Of a stretch of 64,000 nt of DNA, positions 17,900 to 26,733 are shown piece after piece. The stretch covers positions 5,580,001-5,644,000 of the forward strand of contig NZ_CP053748.1 of the NCBI RefSeq assembly GCF_024400215.1. Reading direction: 5' to 3'. The notes beneath the pieces were generated by a model, which did not search any database, was not told the DNA's origin, and saw only the letters and a program-made list of their open reading frames with translations. Position 1 is the stretch's first letter, and each line of letters begins with the position of its first letter. The DNA comes from Massilia sp. erpn (GTDB lineage: Bacteria > Pseudomonadota > Gammaproteobacteria > Burkholderiales > Burkholderiaceae_D). The position numbers and the translations under genes were made by a program.

Positions 17900-19198
17900 C
17901 TAGTGCAGCTTGACCAGCGGCGTGCTGCGCTTGATCAGAAAGCGCGCCAGCGCCAGCACGCCGGTGCGCACGCTGCCCAGCACCGCCTGATGGTGCAGCA
18001 GGTGCAGGCTGACGTACATCAGCCGCGCAAACATGCCTTCCACGAACCAGTTCAAACCTTTGAGCGAACCCATCAGGCTGCCCACCGAGGTGGATGGGCC
18101 GAACGATACCAGGGAACCGTAATCGCGGTAGGCATACGGCGCCGTTGGCGGCGCCCGGCCCTCGGCCTGGCGCACAAAGGTGTCCAGCAGATAGTCGGCC
18201 TGCTGGTGGGCCGCCTGGGCGCGCGGCGGCACCGGCTTGCCGTCGGCACCGACGCAATGGGCGCAGTCGCCCAGCGCATAGATGCCGGGGAAGCCCGGCA
18301 CCGCCAGGTCGCCGCCGACTTCGATCTGCCCGCCCTTGGCCAGCGGCAGGCCCAGTTCGGCGAGGAAGGACGGCGCCTTGATGCCAGCCGCCCAGACCAC
18401 GATATCGGCCGGATATTCCTGCCCGCCCTGCACCGCCACCTTCTCATCCGTGATGGCGGTGACGCGGGTGTCGGTCGCCACCGTGATGGCGCGCTGCAGC
18501 AGCAGCTTGAGCGCGGCCGAGGATACCCGCTCCGGCAGCGGCGCCAGGATGCGCGGCGCGCCTTCGAGCAGGGTGATGCGCACGTCCTTGAGCGGATCGA
18601 GCTGGCCGAAACCATAGGCGGCATACACGCCGCTGGCCTCGCGCAGCTCGGCCGCCAGCTCGACGCCGGTGGCGCCGCCGCCGATGATCACCACGTCCAC
18701 GCCGCTGCGCGCGCGGCTGGCCTGCTCCAGCTCGGCCTTGACCAGCAGCTTGAGCAGGGTCAGGCGGAAGCGTTCCGCATCTTCGGTGGCGTTGAGGGAA
18801 ATGGTATGTTCAGCCGCGCCCGGCACGCCGAAATAATTGGAGGTGCTGCCGACGGCCAGCACCAGGGCATCGTAGCCAATCTGCCGCTGCGGCAGGATGG
18901 TCTCGCCGTGCTCGCCATGAATGGCGCCCACGGTCAAGCTGCGGCTGGCGGCATCGAGTGCCGTCAGCGGGCCGTAGACATAGGTGAAGTGGTTGTCATG
19001 CGCCAGCATCTGGTAGGACAGGCCTTCCTGGTGGATGTCCAGGGTGCCCGCCGCCACCTCGTGCAGCGAAGGTTTCCAGATATGGTAAAGCCGGCTATCC
19101 ACCAGCATCACCTGGCCGGGTCCGAGCTTGCGGCCCAGCTTGCAGGCCAGTTCCAGGCCGCCTGCCCCACCCCCAACGATCACAAACTTGCTACGCAA
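17900..19198 (-). CDS. ndh: Type II NADH dehydrogenase (NDH-2)
   Basis: A 432-residue single-subunit NADH:quinone oxidoreductase. The FAD-binding GxGxxG motif (VIVGGGAGG) is at the N-terminus, and a second nucleotide motif (VIIGGGATGVELAAEL) is in the middle. YALGDCAHC binds FAD, and the C-terminal tail should sit on the membrane. It oxidises NADH without pumping protons. The start is TTG at 19198 with AAAGGAG in front; the open frame continues into the neighbouring gene's repeats but that extension is low-complexity and unlikely to be translated. A His-rich secreted protein is encoded 43 bp upstream. Confidence 0.87.
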   Translation of the reverse strand: MRSKFVIVGGGAGGLELACKLGRKLGPGQVMLVDSRLYHIWKPSLHEVAAGTLDIHQEGLSYQMLAHDNHFTYVYGPLTALDAASRSLTVGAIHGEHGETILPQRQIGYDALVLAVGSTSNYFGVPGAAEHTISLNATEDAERFRLTLLKLLVKAELEQASRARSGVDVVIIGGGATGVELAAELREASGVYAAYGFGQLDPLKDVRITLLEGAPRILAPLPERVSSAALKLLLQRAITVATDTRVTAITDEKVAVQGGQEYPADIVVWAAGIKAPSFLAELGLPLAKGGQIEVGGDLAVPGFPGIYALGDCAHCVGADGKPVPPRAQAAHQQADYLLDTFVRQAEGRAPPTAPYAYRDYGSLVSFGPSTSVGSLMGSLKGLNWFVEGMFARLMYVSLHLLHHQAVLGSVRTGVLALARFLIKRSTPLVKLH

Positions 19199-19241
19199 AC
19201 CTGGCTCCTTTCGTATGGGCAGCCGGGCGGCGGGCGCGGGA

Positions 19242-19745
19242 TCAGTCCCGATGCTTGCCGTGGCCCCGGTCGTGCTTGTCTTCGTGCTTATCGTGGTGCT
19301 TGTCATGGCCCTTGCCGTGGCCATGGCCATGGCCTTGGCCTTGGCCTTGGCCTTGGCCGTGTTCATGCCCGTAATGGCGCTCTTCGCGGTACTCATGACG
19401 GTGCTCGCCGCGGTAACGCGGCGCGTAATCGTTCAGATACCAGTCGTCGCGCACGAAATACACTTGGCGGCCGCAAGCGTTATAACGGCCGCAATGCTTG
19501 CTCCAGTGCTTGGCATGGCCAGGCGGCACGCGCAGGTACAGCGGTTCGCTGATGACCCGCACGGGGCGCTGGATGATGACGGGCTGGGCGTACAGCACGG
19601 GCGGCGGCGGCATGCTGCCGATATCGATGCGGCCGTAAAAGCCGGGCTGGCCGATATTGATGGACACGCCCACATCGGCGGCGCTGGCGGCCGGTGCGGC
19701 GGAAACGGCGGCCAGCAGGCTGGCGGCGAGGATCAGGGTCTTCAT
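19242..19745 (-). CDS. Secreted protein with Gly/His/Lys/Asp-rich C-terminus
   Basis: A 167-residue exported protein. Residues 1-22 are a signal peptide ending in ASA. The middle (QPGFYGRIDIG, YDDWYLNDYAPRYRG-like stretch) resembles small periplasmic proteins of unknown role. The last ~45 residues are HGQGQGHGHGKGHDKHHD-like, which could bind metal ions. The tail is coded by GGCCAA/GGCCAT-type hexamer repeats. It lies upstream of ndh on the same strand and may share its transcript. Confidence 0.7.
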   Translation of the reverse strand: MKTLILAASLLAAVSAAPAASAADVGVSINIGQPGFYGRIDIGSMPPPPVLYAQPVIIQRPVRVISEPLYLRVPPGHAKHWSKHCGRYNACGRQVYFVRDDWYLNDYAPRYRGEHRHEYREERHYGHEHGQGQGQGQGHGHGHGKGHDKHHDKHEDKHDRGHGKHRD

Positions 19746-19853
19746 GGCTATCTTACTAATGGCTGGTTCAGGGGGCGATCTCATCTGTGCACCCTGGTGA
19801 CATTGTAACGACAACGCTTTCTGCCCGTATGTTCGCCAGCGCACATTGCTTCC

Positions 19854-20693
19854 TTAGCGGAAATTTGCCAGCGGGAAGACCACCCCGGCAAACATGGACC
19901 AATCCTGGCTGCGCGTATTGAGCCCCTTGGCCACGCCGACATCAAAGGCCAGGCGTGGATGCGGGGTATAGGCGGCGGCCAGCAGCAGCTGGGCCGTGGT
20001 GCCGGCGCCATGGCGCTGCGTGCCCGACAACTCCGCCGTCGCGCCCCAGCGCTCAGCCACGGGCAGGGAGAAGGAGGCCGACAAGCCTTTCTGCAGCCGT
20101 CCCTCGCCCTCGTCCACCCGGCCCAGGCGCAGCAGGTTCAGGTTGGCATCCAGATGCAGGCTGCCGAAGTCGCGGCTGTAGATGCCGTTCAAGCCGTAAT
20201 CGCTTTTGCCGCTGCCCAGGCCATCGCGCGCGATGGGCGCTTTGGCGCTCAGCTCCAGGCCCAGCACGCTGGCCTCGTCCAGGCGCAGCGCGCGCTTCAG
20301 GGTCGCCGTCAAGTCGCCAACGCCGCGCTGACGGCCGCTGTCCGGCGCGCGGGCGCTGATCCAGGCTTCGCCACCGAGCAGCACGCCCCAGTCTTCATTG
20401 AACGCCAGCTTCAGCAGCATGGGCAGGCTGGCGCGGCGCGTCCCCTCGTCGCGCGAGCGCAGGCCGCCTATTTCCATTTCCAGCTGGCCCGGCGCCGGCA
20501 GGGAGGCCGGACTCGATACCGAGGGCCGGTAAGGCAGGACCGGCGGCGGCCCATCCTCGCCGGCCTGCGCCGGCCGGGCCAGCGCGGCGCCACCCGTCAT
20601 GAGCAGGATGGCCGCCAGCCGCCGGAAAGACGCCGCGCCCCTGCCGGCGGCATGGCGCGTACCCATGTTTCGACCCTGCGATGTTTTCTTCAT
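19854..20693 (-). CDS. Outer-membrane beta-barrel protein, MetA-pathway-like
   Basis: A 279-residue exported protein with a signal region in the first ~45 residues ending at PAQA. It then has alternating beta-strand patterns (LEMEIGG, WGVLLGGEAWISA, LDANLNLLRLG) and a final FAGVVFPLANFR. This layout fits the Phenol_MetA_deg family of outer-membrane proteins, some annotated as transporters. Substrate is unknown. The ATG at 20693 has GGAAAG in front; a second ATG at 20666 is possible. Confidence 0.6.
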   Translation of the reverse strand: MKKTSQGRNMGTRHAAGRGAASFRRLAAILLMTGGAALARPAQAGEDGPPPVLPYRPSVSSPASLPAPGQLEMEIGGLRSRDEGTRRASLPMLLKLAFNEDWGVLLGGEAWISARAPDSGRQRGVGDLTATLKRALRLDEASVLGLELSAKAPIARDGLGSGKSDYGLNGIYSRDFGSLHLDANLNLLRLGRVDEGEGRLQKGLSASFSLPVAERWGATAELSGTQRHGAGTTAQLLLAAAYTPHPRLAFDVGVAKGLNTRSQDWSMFAGVVFPLANFR

Positions 20694-20751
20694 TGTTTTT
20701 CTTTCCGCTCGCACTCCCGCCGGACCCAGCCGGACGGCGCAGCCCATCTTA

Positions 20752-22347
20752 TCAGGCGCGGGCCAAGTCTGCTTGCAGCTGGCTGATGGCGGCCCGCGAC
20801 TGGCTGATTACCTTGTCGGCGATGCGCTTGCGCATGCTCTGCACCCGCCCCGCCGCCTCCGCCTCCAGCAACAGCGGCGTCAGCAGTTGCACCGCCGACT
20901 CGTGGAAGCTGGCGGCAATGCGGTCGAGCTGGGCGCAGAAGACGGCGTCGGCATCATTCAGGCGCTTGCGCAAGCCTTCCTCGAAGGCGCGGCGCTTGTC
21001 CTGGATTTCCGAGCGCTTGCGCCGCCCGCCGTCGTTGAGCCATTTGAACGCGCCGGCCAGTAGCACCGCGCCGCCGACAAAGGGCGCCACCGGCGCCACG
21101 GCCGGCAGCACCACCGCCATACCGAAGATATACAGGGCGGTGCCGGTGCCGGCTGCCGCCACCGCGCCGCCCATCAGCGTGACATTGGCCGCCGTGTCGA
21201 CCCGGTTCGCCAGCCGCGTGCCGATGCGCAGGCGCGGCATCAGGCGCGCCAGGGCGGCGTGGTGCTGGCGTTCCAGCGCATTCGACTGGCCGCCGCGGAT
21301 ATCGGCCTGGAACAGGCGCAGATCCTGGTTCAGCAGCTCCAGCGCCTCCTCCTTGCGCCGCACCACGCGGTCCAGGCGGCGCTCCATTTCCTGGCCGAAC
21401 TGGTCGCGTGCGATGCTGTCCCATACATCCTCATCCTTCCACTGGTCGGTATGCAGGCGCTCGGTGATGGCCAGCTCGATGGCGTTGCCGGCGTCGTGCA
21501 CCACATCGTCGATGTCCTGCCACAGCATGCGGCGCTCATAGGCAACGCGGGAATCGACCAGCGCCAGCCGCTGCTGCACCTGGCGCTTAAGCTGGGAAGC
21601 CGCCATCAGCAGGCTCGACGCGCCCGCCTCGCAGGCCAGCAGCGGGCCGGCGTTCTCCTGGTAGACGGCGATGCCCTCGCTGATGGCGGCAATCGCCTCG
21701 CGCACCAGGGCCAGCAATTGCTGCTGATCCAGCATGCCGCCCTTGAAGCCACGCGCATGGTCGAGCAGCTCGGCCTGGCCTGTGCTGCGGCCGAAATCGG
21801 CGACCGCATCGACCAGGCCGCGTCCCATGACCAGCTTGCGCGCCTGGCTGCCCAGATTGTTCAGCAGGCGGCGTTCGTCCTCGGGCGGCAGGCCGAACAG
21901 CTGGTCGGGCCGCAGGCGCAGATTCAGGGCGCGCGCAAACTTGTGGGCCAGCGGCCGCGCCTGGTTGCCTTGCAGGGCCAGCAGGGGTTTGACGAGGGCA
22001 AAGGCGCCGTCGCGGGCGGCGGCGTCGGTATCGGCGCTGGCGCGGCCCAGGGTGCCGAGCGCCCAGTCCACGGTGACGCCCGACTCGATAGCGTTCAGCA
22101 CCACGGCGGTAAACAGGGCCGAGGCCTTGCCCTCGCCGGCGATATCGGTAATGGCGGCAAACTGGGCCAGGGTCAGCCTGCCGTCGGCGGCGGCCACGGC
22201 GCCGACGGCGCGCGCCAGGCTGGCATGAAAGCCCAGATCGGAACACAGATACTCGTCCAGCGAGCGGATCTGGATCGCATGCTCGGGGATGGCGGCAACG
22301 GCGGCGGGGGCAGCGCTGGCAACGGTAGCGCCAAAGATGCTGTTCAC
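20752..22347 (-). CDS. Large unknown protein with TerB-like start and membrane hairpin
   Basis: A 531-residue protein I cannot assign. Residues 40-130 (LARAVGAVAAADGRLTLAQF, ALFTAVVLNAIESGV) resemble TerB-like helical domains. Residues 220-360 are long charged helices, residues 390-440 are two hydrophobic segments (LMGGAVAAAGTGTALYIFG, VVLPAVAPVAPFVGGAVLLAGAF), and another helix bundle follows. A helical stalk around a membrane hairpin recalls the non-GTPase half of bacterial dynamins, but no P-loop is present. Confidence 0.55.
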   Translation of the reverse strand: MNSIFGATVASAAPAAVAAIPEHAIQIRSLDEYLCSDLGFHASLARAVGAVAAADGRLTLAQFAAITDIAGEGKASALFTAVVLNAIESGVTVDWALGTLGRASADTDAAARDGAFALVKPLLALQGNQARPLAHKFARALNLRLRPDQLFGLPPEDERRLLNNLGSQARKLVMGRGLVDAVADFGRSTGQAELLDHARGFKGGMLDQQQLLALVREAIAAISEGIAVYQENAGPLLACEAGASSLLMAASQLKRQVQQRLALVDSRVAYERRMLWQDIDDVVHDAGNAIELAITERLHTDQWKDEDVWDSIARDQFGQEMERRLDRVVRRKEEALELLNQDLRLFQADIRGGQSNALERQHHAALARLMPRLRIGTRLANRVDTAANVTLMGGAVAAAGTGTALYIFGMAVVLPAVAPVAPFVGGAVLLAGAFKWLNDGGRRKRSEIQDKRRAFEEGLRKRLNDADAVFCAQLDRIAASFHESAVQLLTPLLLEAEAAGRVQSMRKRIADKVISQSRAAISQLQADLARA

Positions 22348-22429
22348 AGCTTTCTCCTTTCGCTCCAGAATGCGTCTCTGGCATTCTAGCCGAATAGTAA
22401 AAAAGCGGAAGGCCGTACAGGACAGTAAT

Positions 22430-23080
22430 TCAGGACAGCAGATGAATGATGGTCAGCGCAAAGCCGAGCTGGGCCAGCATCAACAGGAACATCGAGCGGT
22501 ACACATCGGCGCGCAGGATGGCGATCTGAGCGGAGATATGCTCTTTCATCCCGCGCAGCTCTTCGGCGCGCAGCTTGTTGCCGGCTTCCGTTTGCTCGCG
22601 GTGCAGCCGATCGGACTCCTGCCGGTGTGCTGCCAGGCGCTGGTCGATCTCCTTCTTGTAGTCCTCGCTGCGTTTATCGCGCTCCTGCTCGTACTTCTCC
22701 CACGCTTTCTTGCGCTCCTGCTCGGACTGTTCCCACGCTTTCTTGCGTTCCTGCTCAGACTTCTCCCACTCTTTCTTGCGTTCCGCGCGCTGCAGCGCCT
22801 GCTCTTGCTCGTACTTCTCACGCCGCAATTCCTGCACTTTCGCGTATTCGTCGCGTTCCTTCTCTTGCGCTTTCTTGTACTCATCGAAACGCCGGTCCCG
22901 CTCCTCCCAGCGCTGATTTTGCGCCTCCAGACGTTCCATAAAGCATCGATGTTCGTATTCGGCGCGCTCCTTCGCGGCCTGGATCTCGGCGCGGGTGCGC
23001 TCGTCCAGGCCGGACACCTCACTACGCAACAGCTTGATATCGGATTCGTGCATTACCGGGTCGACGCGGGAATCGGGCAT
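22430..23080 (-). CDS. Tail-anchored coiled-coil protein
   Basis: A 216-residue, extremely charged protein. Residues 30-175 are nearly all Glu, Lys, Arg and Gln in heptads, with SEQERKKAWE repeated. This predicts one long coiled coil. The last ~25 residues (SMFLLMLAQLGFALTIIHLLS) form a single membrane helix. I placed the start at 23080 because GGAG lies seven bases upstream; an ATG at 23092 is also open. Its layout matches the unrelated-looking protein at 213-632. Confidence 0.65.
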   Translation of the reverse strand: MPDSRVDPVMHESDIKLLRSEVSGLDERTRAEIQAAKERAEYEHRCFMERLEAQNQRWEERDRRFDEYKKAQEKERDEYAKVQELRREKYEQEQALQRAERKKEWEKSEQERKKAWEQSEQERKKAWEKYEQERDKRSEDYKKEIDQRLAAHRQESDRLHREQTEAGNKLRAEELRGMKEHISAQIAILRADVYRSMFLLMLAQLGFALTIIHLLS

Positions 23081-23149
23081 GGCAAGCTCCATGTAGAAAC
23101 CAGTATAGTGCGCCGCCCCCGCTTATGGCATGCTGATCCGGCGCAAGGC

Positions 23150-23644
23150 TCAGGGCGCCGCTTCGGTCGACAGCACCAGGGTTTCTTTGATCTCTTCCAT
23201 CACCACATAGCTCTTGGACTGGGCCGCGCCCGGCAGGTTCAGCAGCATATCGCCCAGCAGCTTGCGGTACTCGGCCATCTCGCGGATGCGCGCCTTGATC
23301 AGGTAATCGAAATCGCCCGACACCAGATGGCATTCCTGCACCTCGGGAATGCGCAGCACCTCGCGCCGGAACTGTTCGAACACCAGGGCCGATTTCTGGT
23401 TCAGCGTGATTTCCACGAAGACCAGCAGGGTCGCCCCCAAGGCAGGCGGGCTGATGCGGGCGTGGTAGCCGGTGATCACCCCGTCGCGCTCCATGCGCTT
23501 GACGCGCTCGATGGCCGGCGTGATCGACAAGCCGACCTGCTCGCTCAGATCCTTCATCGAGATCCGCCCATCCTCTTGCAGGATGCGCAGGATCTTGCGG
23601 TCCAGCTTGTCCAGGCCGCGCACGGATTCCTTTTGGGTTCTCAT
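23150..23644 (-). CDS. Lrp/AsnC-family transcriptional regulator
   Basis: A 164-residue regulator with an N-terminal winged helix (LDKLDRKILRILQEDGRISMKDLSEQVGLS, shown only as a pattern start) and a C-terminal RAM ligand-binding domain that includes LVSGDFDYLIKA. Lrp-type proteins form octamers and respond to amino acids. It is divergent from dadA across 106 bp, so it probably controls dadA, and D- or L-alanine or leucine is a likely effector. The operator itself I cannot pinpoint. Confidence 0.9.
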   Translation of the reverse strand: MRTQKESVRGLDKLDRKILRILQEDGRISMKDLSEQVGLSITPAIERVKRMERDGVITGYHARISPPALGATLLVFVEITLNQKSALVFEQFRREVLRIPEVQECHLVSGDFDYLIKARIREMAEYRKLLGDMLLNLPGAAQSKSYVVMEEIKETLVLSTEAAP

Positions 23645-23750
23645 GATTTATTAATGAATATCGCTCATTTTATGGTAACAAACACTGGAGAAACAAACTT
23701 ATCATAGTAAAAATCCCCGCACAAGAAATAATTAATACATAGGAAGAGAC

Positions 23751-25040
23751 ATGCGCGTCGTCGTTCTTGGAAGTGGCGTCATCGGCGTAACCACCGCCTA
23801 CTATCTGGCCAAGGCCGGCCACGAAATCACCGTACTGGACCGCCAGCCCGGTCCCGCCCTGGAAACCAGTTTCGCCAACGCCGGCCAGATCTCCCCCGGC
23901 TACGCCTCGCCCTGGGCCGCGCCCGGCATCCCGCTGAAAGCAATGAAATGGATGCTGCAGCGCCACGCCCCGCTTTCGATCACCCCGGACGGCACCCTGT
24001 TCCAGCTGCAATGGATGTGGCAGATGCTGCGCAACTGCAATGCCGCCAGCTATGCCGTCAATAAAGAACGCATGGTACGCCTGGCCGAGTACAGCCGCGA
24101 CTGCTTTAAAGTGCTGCGCGCCGCCACCGGCATCGAATACGAAGGCCGCCAGCAAGGCACGACCCAGCTGTTCCGCACCCAGAAGCAGCTGGACGACGCC
24201 GCCAAGGATATCCAGGTACTGGAAGAAACCGGCGTGCCCTACGAGCTGCTGACGCCCGAACAGCTGGTCGGCGCCGAACCCGGCCTGGCCGCCTCGCGCC
24301 ACAAGCTGGCCGGCGGCCTGCGCCTGCCCAACGATGAAACCGGCGACTGCCAGCTGTTCACCACCCGCCTGACGGCCATGGCCGAGGAATTGGGCGTCAA
24401 ATTCCGCTACAACGTCGATATCGGCAACCTGGCCATGAGTGGCGATGAAGTCAAGGGCGTGCGCTGCGGCGCCGAACTGGTGACGGGCGACAGCTTCGTG
24501 GTGGCGCTGGGCGCCTATTCGACGGCCTTCCTCAAGCCCCTGGTCGAGATCCCGGTCTATCCGCTGAAAGGCTATTCGATCACCGTGCCCATCGTCGATG
24601 GCGGCAAGGCGCCCGCCTCGACCATCCTGGACGAAACCTACAAGATCGCCGTCACCCGCTTCGACGACCGCATCCGCGTCGGCGGCATGGCCGAAATCGC
24701 CGGCTTCAATCTGGACCTGAACCCGCGCCGCCGCGAAACGCTGGAAATGGTGGTCAACGACCTCTTCCCCGGCGCCGGCAACACGGCCGACGCCACCTTC
24801 TGGACCGGCCTGCGTCCGATGACCCCGGACGGCACGCCCGTAGTCGGCCGCACCGGTCTGCGCAATCTGTTCACCAACACCGGCCACGGCACCTTGGGCT
24901 GGACCATGTCCTGCGGTTCGGCCCAGCTGCTGGCCGACCTGATCTCGGCCCAGCGCCCTGCCATCCGCGCCGACGACCTCTCGGTCAGCCGCTATCGTCA
25001 AGAAAGCGGCACGGGCCGTCCCGAGCTGGTCAACGCTTAA
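23751..25040 (+). CDS. dadA: D-amino acid dehydrogenase DadA
   Basis: A 429-residue FAD flavoprotein. It begins [20 protein letters not shown] (GxGxxG) and has the DadA-type [22 protein letters not shown] region and a C-terminal [17 protein letters not shown] that contacts FAD. It oxidatively deaminates D-amino acids, mainly D-alanine, and passes electrons to the quinone pool at the inner membrane. AGGAAG precedes the ATG. No racemase gene is adjacent. Two hairpin terminators follow. Confidence 0.92.
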   Translation: MRVVVLGSGVIGVTTAYYLAKAGHEITVLDRQPGPALETSFANAGQISPGYASPWAAPGIPLKAMKWMLQRHAPLSITPDGTLFQLQWMWQMLRNCNAASYAVNKERMVRLAEYSRDCFKVLRAATGIEYEGRQQGTTQLFRTQKQLDDAAKDIQVLEETGVPYELLTPEQLVGAEPGLAASRHKLAGGLRLPNDETGDCQLFTTRLTAMAEELGVKFRYNVDIGNLAMSGDEVKGVRCGAELVTGDSFVVALGAYSTAFLKPLVEIPVYPLKGYSITVPIVDGGKAPASTILDETYKIAVTRFDDRIRVGGMAEIAGFNLDLNPRRRETLEMVVNDLFPGAGNTADATFWTGLRPMTPDGTPVVGRTGLRNLFTNTGHGTLGWTMSCGSAQLLADLISAQRPAIRADDLSVSRYRQESGTGRPELVNA

Positions 25041-25064
25041 GCAAGAGCGCGGCAAAGCGGTGAC

Positions 25065-25129
25065 AAAAGCGGGAATAGTGCCCGCTTTTCCCGAAATCTT
25101 TCAGAAAACCGGGGTCCGTCCCCGGTTTT
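25065..25129 (+). terminator. Tandem hairpin terminators after dadA
   Basis: The first hairpin (25065-25089) has AAAAGCGGG and CCCGCTTTT arms. The second (25105-25129) has AAAACCGGGG and CCCCGGTTTT arms with a 5-base loop. A-rich and T-rich flanks let each end transcription in either direction. Both precede the HDOD gene. Confidence 0.8.
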
Positions 25130-25147
25130 CTTCGTATAATTTTCGGC

Positions 25148-25987
25148 ATGAATAAACTGGAAGCCTTCGGGCATATAGCCGCGCTGGCAATGCGCGGCGA
25201 TCTGGTGTTCCCCACCAGCGTCAACGCCGCCCTGCGCGTCCAACTCGCGCTGGACGATCCCGATTGTCCTATCGACGAAGCGATCCGCCTGGTGCTGGCC
25301 GAGCCGCAGCTGGCCGCGCGCACCGTGGCGCTGGCCAATTCGGCCATGTTCAGCCGCAGCGGCGGCGCCGTCGTCACCAATGTGCGCGCCGCCATCATGC
25401 GCATCGGCTATCACAATCTGTTCGCGCTGGCAGCCGCCATGGTGGTGCGCCAGTTCGGCAGCAAGATCACCGATCCGGAATTGCGCAATATGGCCGAGCA
25501 GCTGTGGGACCACACCATCCACGTGGCCTGCCTGTCGCGCATCATCGCGCGCGAGGTGACGTATGTGAATCCGGACACCGCGCTGTTCGCGGCCATCGTG
25601 CATGAAGTGGGCGGCTTTTACCTGCTCTCGCGCGCCGACGAATTCCCCGGCCTGCTGGAACCGGACCCGGAAAACTGGCAGCCGGCCAGCGAGGAAATCA
25701 TCACGCGCGAGGTGATGCACAAGCTGGGCATTCCGGAACCGGTGGCCACGGCCATCGAGGGTCTGCGCGACGGCTTCCTGCAAATCCCGCCCGACACCCT
25801 GCTCGACACCCTGCTGCTGGCCAACCATCTGGCGCCGGTGGCCTCGCCGCTGCCGTCCGCGCCGCGCGAGGAACCGGCCCATTCCGAATCGATCATCGAC
25901 CTCTTTATCGACGAGGAAAAGCTGGCGCGCATGCTGGCCGAATCGAAAGCCGATGCGGCCTCGATGAACGCGGCCCTGCTGGTGTGA
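25148..25987 (+). CDS. HDOD-domain signalling protein
   Basis: A 279-residue protein made mainly of an HDOD domain. It has LVLAEPQLAARTVALANSAMFS, IMRIGYHNLFALAAA, LWDHTIHVACLSRIIA and IVHEVGGFYLLSRA. HDOD is a degenerate relative of HD hydrolases; the canonical metal-binding HD pairs are incomplete here, so enzymatic activity is unlikely. Proteins of this family modulate c-di-GMP or stress signalling. It stands alone between the dadA terminators and a convergent nitrobindin-like gene. Confidence 0.85.
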   Translation: MNKLEAFGHIAALAMRGDLVFPTSVNAALRVQLALDDPDCPIDEAIRLVLAEPQLAARTVALANSAMFSRSGGAVVTNVRAAIMRIGYHNLFALAAAMVVRQFGSKITDPELRNMAEQLWDHTIHVACLSRIIAREVTYVNPDTALFAAIVHEVGGFYLLSRADEFPGLLEPDPENWQPASEEIITREVMHKLGIPEPVATAIEGLRDGFLQIPPDTLLDTLLLANHLAPVASPLPSAPREEPAHSESIIDLFIDEEKLARMLAESKADAASMNAALLV

Positions 25988-26035
25988 TTTCTTGTGGCGG
26001 CGCTGCCCTGCGCGGGCAGCGCGCCGCCAAGCGCC

Positions 26036-26680
26036 TTAAGCACTGGCGCGCGCCAGCGGGTTCGGCGTCGGCTCGGCCACCTTGTGCAGCAGGTTGCGGT
26101 CGATATGGTGGAAAGGCTCGCTTTCCTTGCCGCGGATGAGCATCACCGTGTCTTCCTCATAGCCCCAGCTGCCGTCCTCGTGCTGCGTCACCTTGATGCG
26201 GTATTCCACCGTCTTGAAACCGAATTCCAGGAAGGGATTGGAGCGGATGCCATAGGTGTCCGATTCCAGCTTGGCCACCAGTTCGAACTCCTTGGCATCG
26301 GGCGCCACCGTGCCGGCCGCCATGGCGATCTGGCCGCGCGGAATGGCCAGGGTCTGGATCACGGTCTGGGTCGCCGGCTCCCACAACCAGTAGCCGACCT
26401 GCTCGTGGTAGGTCTTCACATTGTCCGGCTTATTGATGATGATCAGGTAGCGCAGGCCGTAGAACAGCTGCGGGCCATTGGTCACGGGATCGATAGGCTG
26501 CAGCTCGATGCGCTCGACGAAAGCCTGCTTGCGCGGACCGTCGGCCTTGGGCTTGATATCCAGGCCGCGCTGGCCTTCCCAGATGCCGGCCATGGCCGTC
26601 AGCGGGCCGAGGTTGGCGAGGGTATTGATGTCGATGTTGCTGGGTTCGGTGTAGATATCGTCGGAGAATTGTTGGCTCAT
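26036..26680 (-). CDS. Nitrobindin-like heme-binding beta-barrel protein
   Basis: A 214-residue protein. It has a GIWEGQRGLD (GxWxG) entry motif, then alternating strands including QLFYGLRYLIIINK and EQVGYWLWEP. This matches the FABP-like heme-binding barrel of THAP4/nitrobindin proteins, which bind ferric heme and NO. A proximal His is expected but I cannot identify it with certainty. The ATG at 26680 was preferred to the upstream one. It is the third gene in line with the aminotransferase and the hybrid kinase. Confidence 0.7.
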   Translation of the reverse strand: MSQQFSDDIYTEPSNIDINTLANLGPLTAMAGIWEGQRGLDIKPKADGPRKQAFVERIELQPIDPVTNGPQLFYGLRYLIIINKPDNVKTYHEQVGYWLWEPATQTVIQTLAIPRGQIAMAAGTVAPDAKEFELVAKLESDTYGIRSNPFLEFGFKTVEYRIKVTQHEDGSWGYEEDTVMLIRGKESEPFHHIDRNLLHKVAEPTPNPLARASA

Positions 26681-26733
26681 GGCTGGCGTATCAGGGCTAA
26701 GAATGCGGATAGGCAATTGTAGCCTAAGCCCGC

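Noticed and set aside
19199..19396. N-terminal extension of NDH-2 by 66 residues
   Set aside because: The extension is low-complexity sequence from the repeats of the upstream gene, and a good ribosome site precedes TTG at 19198.
23670..25055. 461-codon minus-strand frame opposite dadA
   Set aside because: dadA is unmistakable on the plus strand; the opposite frame has no motifs.
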